From positions 14,012,001 through 14,076,000 of the forward strand of contig CM114274.1 in assembly GCA_050084515.1 (NCBI GenBank): a stretch of 64,000 nt of DNA, in the 5' to 3' direction. Below are positions 56,880-64,000 of the stretch, piece after piece (position 1 is the stretch's first letter; each line of letters starts with the position of its first letter). The translations under genes were made by a program, and so were the position numbers. The DNA is from Blasia pusilla (Eukaryota; Marchantiophyta; Marchantiopsida; Blasiales). The notes under the pieces were generated by a model. That model ran no database searches, was not told the DNA's origin, and was given only the letters and a program-made list of their open reading frames with translations.

Positions 56880-58370
56880 GTATGCCCTCATTTAGGGCTC
56901 CCTTATTATTTCAGGAATCAAAATGGCAGATCCAATTGATTCTCCTTCTCATTTCGAGAACTGGATCTCTACTTTCGATGGTAAGGAAGCCGGGAAGGAC
57001 GCCCAAGATCTCTTTTGGGAACTACAGTTCCGAATCCCCCCGTTTGGGCTTAGGGTTAGTGTTAGGAACCCAAACCTAAGTTCTAATTGATCGTCCTTCT
57101 TATTTTGAGAAGTGTATCTCTAGTTTCGATAGTGAGGTATCCGATAAGGAGGCCAGCGATCTCATTTGGGAACTACAGTTCCGAAAGCAACCATTCGAGC
57201 TCAGTTCTCGTGTCTGGAACCAGCACTTGAGTTTTGATTCATCCTCTTTCTTATTTCGAGAAGTGGGTCTCTAGTTCATATGGTGTGGAAGTCGGGAAGC
57301 AGACCTGCAATATCAACTTGGGAAGTTCAACTCCGAACGCCCGCGTTCGGGCTCAATTGTCTTGTCAGGAATCGGAACCTAAGTTTTGATTGATCCTGCT
57401 CCTCATTTCAAGAACGGGATCTCTAGTGCCAATAGCAAGGAATCCAATAAGGAGGCCTGCAATCTCATTTGGGAACTATAGTTTTGAAAGTAGCCGTTCG
57501 GGCTCAGTTTTCGAGTCTGGAACCGGAACTGAGTTCCAATTCATCCTCCTGTTTGTTTCGAGAAGTAGATCTAGAGTTTCGATGGTGATGTAGCAAGGGA
57601 AGAGGTCAGCCCTTTGATTTGGGAACTACAATTCCGAAAGCAAATCAAATTGCTGGCCTCTTTCCTTCCTACCTCACCATCGGAACTCTTGAATCATCTA
57701 GTTCTCAAAATCAGAAGGATGATCAATCGGGATTGAGGTTCTGATTCCAAAGACGAGAGTACCAACCTAAACAAGGACTTTCAGAGCTGTAGTTCCCAAA
57801 TCAAATCGCCAGCCGCTTTCCTTACTACCTCACCATCGGAACTCTAGTTCCACTTCTTGAAATGAGAGGGAGGATCAATCGCAACTCAGGTTCCGGTTCC
57901 AAAGTGGACAACTGATCCCGAACCATTGTCCTAAATCAAATCAACGGCCTCTTTCCTTACCACCTCACCATCGGAAATCTAGTTTTACTTCTCGGAATGA
58001 GAAGGATGATGAATCGCAACTAGATCTCTACTTCCAGCGACCAAAAGCGATGGTTGTCGAAGTCCGGAACCGAAACCTGAGTTGCGATTCATCATCCAAA
58101 TGGCTGCTTTTGGAAGTAGAGATCTAGTTCTCAAATGAGTTCCCTTATCGGACTCCTCACTATCAAAAGTAGAGATCCCGTTCTTGAAATGAGAACGAGG
58201 ATGAATCAGAACTCAGGTTCCGGTTCTAGACACGACATCTTAGCCTGAATGGGTGCTTTCAGAACTCTAGTTCCCAAATGAGTTCTCCGCCCTCCTTCCC
58301 GGCTTCCTCACCATCAGAACTCTACATCGAGTTCTTGAAACTAAATGAAGGATCAATCGGAACTCAGGTT
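56880..58370. repeat. Inverted tandem-repeat block (head-to-head array)
   Basis: From 56,880 to about 57,640 a ~150-165-bp unit recurs about five times in the plus sense (gatcc...cttctcatttcgagaa...ggatctct...tttgggaactacagttccgaa). From about 57,640 to 58,370 the same unit appears reverse-complemented several times (...ttcggaact...gagatc...aaatgagaa). The switch point is at the short inverted repeat near 57,640. A transcript across it would fold into long dsRNA. Confidence 0.78.
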
Positions 58371-61352
58371 CCAGTTCCATAGATGAGAGTCCATCATTGA
58401 ACGAGGTCTTTCCAATCCTGAAACCAGTGTTCCCATTGATCATGTTGCCCGTCGTCGTCGGTATTCATGCACGTATTCAAATGCGCGCGTGCTACTTTCC
58501 TTTAGACGGGAACTCCGAACCTCGAAGATGGAAGCACGTGGTACGACCCCGACATCGGACGGCTGCCCATAGCATGGCTTACTTTGCAGTCGGCGGAAAC
58601 GGGCTACGAGACTCGACAGAATGCTCAGGCTCTGATAGGTATCGTGAGAGAATGGGTGCAGTACCGATCGAGATTCGATGTTTTCAAATTTGATATAGTG
58701 TAGCGGTGGAGACGAGCCTTGGACCGCTTCTCCTTGAGATGCCATGCGATGCGGTGCCGTATATTATGGGAGACGTTTATCAGGATAGAGTGAGCCTAAA
58801 CTACGAGGGCTGAGAATCGATAATTTTTTGGATAGCTCGTGGCAATGCGCTCAGGATTCCAGCGGGAAATCGAGCGGATCTGACGCTAGCTGACGGCAGT
58901 CGCTCGACCCGCAGAGCACGCTGGACGATGGATCTACATACCCCATTCGGGGCTGGCGATCAAGTACCGTCCGGGAGTGCCGGTCATGTTTTCGAGCAGA
59001 GAGCTCTAGACTGTTTTCTAGCAGAGAGCTCTAGACGAGAATCGAGAAAATTCTAGACTCCGCTTTCTCTTTCTGATCAAGCGCAGAGTCAAGATTTCTG
59101 GAGCGGAAGAGGAAAGGTTGAAACTTGAGGACTGAACTTTGAGTGTAATAGTGCATGCGCCAAAATCTACCGAAATCCGATCGACGGCCCGGCATCATGA
59201 TGAAGCGCTCGATATATCGTTCGTTGTACCCGCGAGAATTCCCTGCTTGCTTTTGAGCGGACCTGTGTGCCTATGCGATCCGGTACTAAGAGTGTCTTAA
59301 TCATAATTTATGCACAACCAGGGTCGTCGTCCGTCTTTGGGCAGGACCAGGCCAGGATCGAAAAGTTCACACATTTCCACGGGGTTCTAGAACCAAATGG
59401 ACCGGAAGGCAAGTCAGGCGGTCAGCGAGGGGTGCGGCGCTGCAGCGAAACCTGTAGTGGCATGCAGAAATGGGTCCCGTGCATTTTTTTCTCCACATCG
59501 ATCCATCTATATATACATACTTATATTCTCAAGCTATCAATAGGAATTGGAGTCGCGTGGATGATTCGCTACTTCTGCGGGTCAGATCTACATATAGATG
59601 TATGAACATTACCCCCGCGCTAAGCAAATGAATCTCACAAGTGACTCGTGACTGGGTTCCATGAAAATCCGTGCAGCTCTTACAAGCGCGCGCGCGCGCA
59701 CGCGTCCCCCGGATTTCAGACTTGACGACTTCTGCCCAGGGACATCGGGACCACGCTCCAAAACTCACTCAGTGCACGCGACTTAGAGAAAGCCGTAATT
59801 TCCGATCCCTCGCGCTGCAAGCAAGAATTTCCACCGACGACTACTATTACTGGCCTCTGCAGTCGCGTCAGTCCAGGACCAAAATCGACATCAACTTTGT
59901 TTTGAACGATGACTCCACCACTACCTCCCTAGACCCGAAGCAGCGACTTCGATTGGAATTTAACCATGTACAAGCTAAGCTCGTAGGCGTAGCGAACAAG
60001 GAAGGGAGACAGCGTTTCATTACGCAAGCGGATGATGCCTCTGGGCCTAGCAGATACTCTTACTCCCGTCTGCCGATATCTTCGAGAGCACATAAATTTA
60101 TAAGTGATTTCGAAACGGATTGATCCGAGTTAGGTCGTTACTCTCAATCTTATTACGGTGGGAACGGCAATCGCAGTGACCGTACATGGAACGGTATCTA
60201 TGCATGGGATGCAGCCGGATAGGTCAGAGCCTAGAAAGATTATGTTAAGACTACATTGCCGGGGGCGGAGGAGTTTGAAGATTTACAATAACTGATCCAT
60301 CGATTTGCATGGACTACGCTTTCTTTGCCGTGCAAACTCAGAATTGTAGTTAGTCTGGTACCAAGTGGTCGTCATGACTCGATCAGCTCCACTGACTGAG
60401 AACTCTGCTACAAACGAGCAGGCGGTTTGATAAACAGGAGACGCAAAAGTACGATTGACACGTTGTCCACTGACCACCGCTTGGGTCATGGGGGAAAACT
60501 TCACAGCTCAGATTTTAGAAGACTTGGAGAATTTGGTCGGCCTTGAAGATCCACCAAGTTAATCTAATAATTTAATACCTGCACTGCACAAGACCAGTTT
60601 TGTAGGTTTACATGTGTGAGTTTGTAGGTTTACATTCGTAGCGCGCGCGCAGAACTAATAACCCTAATAACCAAATCGATCTCCTCAATCTGGACTCAAC
60701 GACTGGGGTCTCTGCGATTGAAGGACAGTCCTGACGATTTCCACTGGCACGTAACTGAGGTTTGGCAAGAAACTGAACCCGAAGGTCATTGAATAAGTGT
60801 TCATTACAAACGTGTGCAACAGAATGGTGCGTGTACGTTAATGGATCCGTTACTTAACAGGTTGATGTGTAAAACGATCGAGTGCTATGGAGCTTTGGGC
60901 TCGATCACGTATCCTCGAAAACCAATCTCAGGACGACAGATTGAGTGCAACGAAATTCAACTATAACCACTAGATCTAAAGCTGTCGCTGCTGTTCGGAT
61001 GGAGACTTGCTCCACAATATGTCAGAGCTGGACTTTAGGTATGAGCTCGCTCGCACTTCGTTCGCTTTAGGTATGAGCTAGCTTGCACTTAGATGCACGG
61101 GGTTGACGATGCCATCATTACTTTAATTTGACGGACCCCAAATTATCCACATGTACAGAATCTGATCTGATTGCACTCTCCAATAATACACTGGTTTTAA
61201 TAATTGAATTTCTCCCTTATTTTTTAGAAATTATATTATCTGTCTAATCACCTATTTCCTTTTTTTTTTCTAGCCATCATGTCCTTCACACATGCTTGAT
61301 AATTATTTTCTATTCACCTCTCTCAATGGTTTGATTGGTGGTGTGTCAAAAG
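58371..61352. other. Gene-poor stretch
   Basis: No gene is firmly supported. The best open frame is 59,671-60,123 plus (150 codons, ending SRAHKFISDFETD), with no recognised domain and no splice-consistent neighbours. There is an alternating GC run at 59,685-59,702 and 60,641-60,650, a 16-bp direct repeat (gcagagagctctagac) near 58,997 and 59,018, and a short duplication (taggtatgagct) at 61,036 and 61,068. Confidence 0.4.
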
Positions 61353-61361
61353 GGATTGACC

Positions 61362-61779
61362 CAAGGTTGCACACCCACAAAATCCATGTCCACAAACTTA
61401 TGTCCATGCGGGTATTCATGGACCGCATCCGAGCCTGCTCTACTTGCAACGTACACGTGCATTCGGCCAGCTTGCACCCAGTCTAAGAACCCATCGCTCG
61501 CTTTTGTAGCCCGACCGCCCACCCAATGTCGGCATTGGGCCGTAGGAGGCCTGGTGGGTGGGCTCTAGGCCACAACCCGCCCTATGCGGGCTATGGGCTT
61601 AGGGCAAGCTGGTCCAGGCTACGTGCAGACCGATTTCTGCCCGCCTCCCTTAATCTAAGCTCACATATGTTCTTGCGTCTTGAGCCCACGCCGGCCATCT
61701 TTGTACCAAAAAATCTGGGTGGGAGACCCATGGGGCATGTTCGTCCCATGGACAAACATGTCTATTTATGTGCAACCAT
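61362..61779 (+). mobile_element. 418-bp non-autonomous GGTTGCA-family element with 9-bp target duplication
   Basis: It is flanked by identical GGATTGACC at 61,353-61,361 and 61,780-61,788. The ends CAAGGTTGCAC... and ...GTGCAACCAT form an inverted repeat. Subterminal tccatgtcc/ggacaaacatgt tracks match the copies at 24 kb and 52 kb. There is no coding capacity. Confidence 0.87.
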
Positions 61780-61871
61780 GGATTGACCTCAGGTGGAACT
61801 ACCCAACCAGGAATTCTTGTTGGGTGAGAAATGCTCTCGAGATTTTTGCTTTGGTATTCCAAGGATGTAGA

Positions 61872-61898
61872 GGTTTAGGGTTTAGGGTTTAGGGTTTG
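61872..61898 (+). repeat. Short perfect TTTAGGG array
   Basis: Three to four uninterrupted TTTAGGG units, immediately upstream of a gypsy relic. Interstitial telomere repeats of this size can arise at repaired breaks. Confidence 0.85.
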
Positions 61899-61964
61899 TG
61901 ATGGCTTACAGCCTTACGCTAGTCGCTCGAACAATGCTTCATGAGGCAAAGCTTGGCTATAGTC

Positions 61965-62272
61965 TGGACTGTCACACTTTTCAGATGTTATTTATTTGGC
62001 AACCCCTTTACCATTATTATTGATCACCAACCGTTTAAGTGGTTGATGGAGTTTGACAAGCTTATAGGCGGGTGAGGAGGTGACAAGTGGCCAAGATATT
62101 CATGAGGTATACAAATTCAGCAAGCAGACATTCTTAGGGTCTTTCTCACCGTACTTGCTACTTTATGGCCGAGCACCAGATTTACCTATGACCATCATTG
62201 GGAACTTGGCGATTGCGCACCTGATTGGGAACTTGGCGAGCACCAGATTTACCTATGACCATTCATTGGGAA
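61965..62272 (+). pseudogene. Gypsy relic: RNase H and integrase fragments
   Basis: RCYLFGNPFTIIIDHQPFKWLM is an RNase H C-terminal segment close to the one at 31.66-31.73 kb. The fragment FLGSFSPYLLLYGRAPDLPM is an integrase C-terminal piece. The two lie next to each other with the intervening ~1.5 kb missing. The phrase attgggaacttggcga is repeated three times at the right edge, where copia sequence begins. Confidence 0.75.
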
Positions 62273-62273
62273 C

Positions 62274-64000
62274 TTGGCGATTCCAAAGCAAGGTAGAAGA
62301 GCATCCAAGATATTGGAGTTGATCCACACTGATGTGTGGACAGTATCACAACAGAGCCTTAGTGGTTGCCAGTACTTTGTTTCATTTATTGATGACTTCT
62401 CTAGGTATATATGGGTATACTTTTTGAAAGCCAAGTTAGAGGTATTCTCAATGCTCCAAACATTCAGAATTCAAGTAAAGAAGCAGACTAGACAACACAT
62501 TCTAAAATTATGTTGTGATGGAGGAGGAGAGTATCTTTCAACAGAGTTTGATGACTATTTACGTCAGAATCGCATCCAACGTCAAGTGACTTGCCTCTAC
62601 ACTCCACAACAAAATGGAGTGGCTGAGAGGAAAAATCAACATGTTGTTGAAGCGGCATGAGCTATGCTGAATGAGAAGAACATGCCTAAGGTGTATTGGG
62701 CAGAGGCCGTAGCATGTGTAGTCTTCTTAATCAACCAAACTCCAACAGCAAGAGTTCATGATAAAACTCCATTTGAAGTCTTCACCGGAAGTAAACATGA
62801 TTTTTCCTTCTTGAAAGTATTTGGCTGTATTTGTTGTGCTCATATTCCTTCTGAGAGACGTTAGAAATTAGACCCCAAGTCTGAAAGATGTATCTTCATT
62901 GGTTATGTTGATGGAACTAAGGGACATAAGTGGTACATTCCATCCTCTAGGCAGCTTATTATTAATCGGGATGTTGTCTTTGATGAGCTAAAGTCATGGT
63001 ATGCTCCATCTAAGCCTATTCCACCTCTAAACTTGTCTTTGAGGGGGAGAATATGACTATAAACCAACAAACATTGTCCTCAACTTCCCCAAGTACTAGT
63101 ATAGGATTAGGAGAGGTCCTAGATTCATCCATTAAATCTGTGAGTCCATGGACGGGAAGAGTACATTTTCAGTCTGTTAACACCAATCAGAGCTCGAGTC
63201 AGGTGTCAGAGGCATCTACCTCTGAACAACAACTTCGTAGATCAAGTAGGGTTACACATCCAGTTCATAGATTCATAAATGAAGGTTTCCTTGCGACACA
63301 TCGTGCATATATGATTACTACCCTTCAAGAGCAGGAGCCGAGTTATTTTGATGAAGATGCGAGTAAAGCCGAATGGATTGAAGCTATGGAGGAAGAGCTT
63401 GCTGCATTAAGACATCAACAAACATGGGAGTTGGTTGATATACCTTCTAGTAAGGAAGCTATTGGTTGCAAATAGGTTTACAAAATCAAGCGCTATCAAG
63501 ATGGTATAATAAACAGATACAAAGCGAGATTGGTGGCTAAGGGCTATGCATAATAATATGGTATCGATTATGAGGAAATATTTAGCCCTGTTGCAAAGAT
63601 GACGACTACGAGAATAGTGGTTGCAGAATGCCTTCTTGAATTGATATCTATTCGAGGAGGTATATATGACTCAACTACATGGATACGAGCATCCCAAGTT
63701 TCCATTTCGCGTATGCAGGTTGAAGAAAGCTCTATACGGGCTCAAACAAGCTCCAAGAGCTTGGTATGGCAAGATTACATACGTCCTACAAGAGTCGGGT
63801 TTAAGGATATGTAATTCTGACTCCTCGTTATATGTCTTGAGAGAACAAGATCATACAGTTCTCATTGTGTTGTATGTTAACGATCTCTTGATTACTCGGA
63901 GTACTGAAGAAATGGTACAACAAGTCAAGCTTAAGTTACAAACAGAATTTGATATGAAGGACTTGAGAGAACTCAAGTACTTCCTTGGTATTGAGTTTAT
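62274..64000 (+). pseudogene. pol: Ty1/copia pol (integrase and reverse transcriptase), cut by the window end
   Basis: Integrase: ILELIHTDVWTVS, FVSFIDDFSRYIWVYFLK, LCCDGGGEYLSTEF and LYTPQQNGVAERKNQHVVE, followed by the copia KVFGC, KLDPKSERCIFIGY and WYIPSSRQLIINRDVVFDE blocks. [55 protein letters not shown]. Integrase before RT gives the Ty1/copia class. Stops (about 62,658, 62,862, 63,473 and 63,551-63,556) and a frame change near 63,640 show decay. The YVDD active site reads YVND at about 63,873-63,884. The element continues beyond 64,000. Confidence 0.9.

Noticed and set aside
59685-59702. Alternating GC tract as a regulatory Z-DNA site
   Set aside because: Only ~18 bp with no gene nearby; a simple repeat is enough to explain it.

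Overview
The window looks like nuclear DNA of a land plant, and non-seed lineages (bryophyte or lycophyte grade) fit best, though this is inference. The evidence is a five-exon group IIb WRKY gene with a V-type intron, plant-type TTTAGGG arrays, long GT-AG introns, and a high load of decayed, nested transposable elements. There is no operon structure and I recognise no tRNA or rRNA.

Layout. 2,050-9,381 (minus) is the one convincing host gene, a WRKY transcription factor whose open frame can be assembled from five phase-0 exons. 9.4-25 kb is gene-poor, with hairpins, microsatellites and small non-autonomous DNA elements that carry 9-bp target duplications. 25.1-46.6 kb is a Ty3/gypsy retrotransposon (gag, protease, a complete-looking C5 cytosine DNA methyltransferase domain, RT, RNase H, integrase and a PHD-like C-terminus). 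It is split at about 32.7/45.07 kb by a 12.3-kb DNA transposon.

That DNA transposon has GA-rich terminal inverted repeats. It carries a MULE-like transposase (minus strand: zinc cluster, DDE-like core, SWIM finger) and, divergently, an intron-containing gene for a coiled-coil / ParB-like / beta-class DNA methyltransferase protein. About forty copies of a 27-bp palindrome (GCAACCCGTC-n7-GACGGGTTGC) fill its introns and intergenic spaces. One regular ~66-bp-period array ends just upstream of a TATA box in front of the ParB-methyltransferase gene. A 555-bp deletion derivative with similar ends and two relic palindromes sits at 53.1-53.66 kb.

46.6-54.5 kb has AT-rich sequence, a degenerate telomere-like array (48.66-49.28 kb) and a broken minus-strand DUF7869-type gene, itself interrupted by a 1.4-kb element. 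54.5-58.4 kb is repeat-rich, with a near-perfect 37-bp-arm hairpin and a large head-to-head inverted tandem array. 58.4-61.3 kb holds no recognisable gene. The right end has a 418-bp element, a short TTTAGGG array, a gypsy relic and a Ty1/copia element running off the edge.

The most notable system is two unrelated DNA-methylation chemistries nested in one locus: a retrotransposon with its own C5 methyltransferase and PHD finger, interrupted by a DNA transposon with its own ParB-like/DNA methyltransferase gene and a dense palindrome family. This copy of the retrotransposon is dead. The premature stops in its gag-protease-methyltransferase frame are all TAG or TGA at positions consistent with C-to-T change, as expected of a heavily methylated target.
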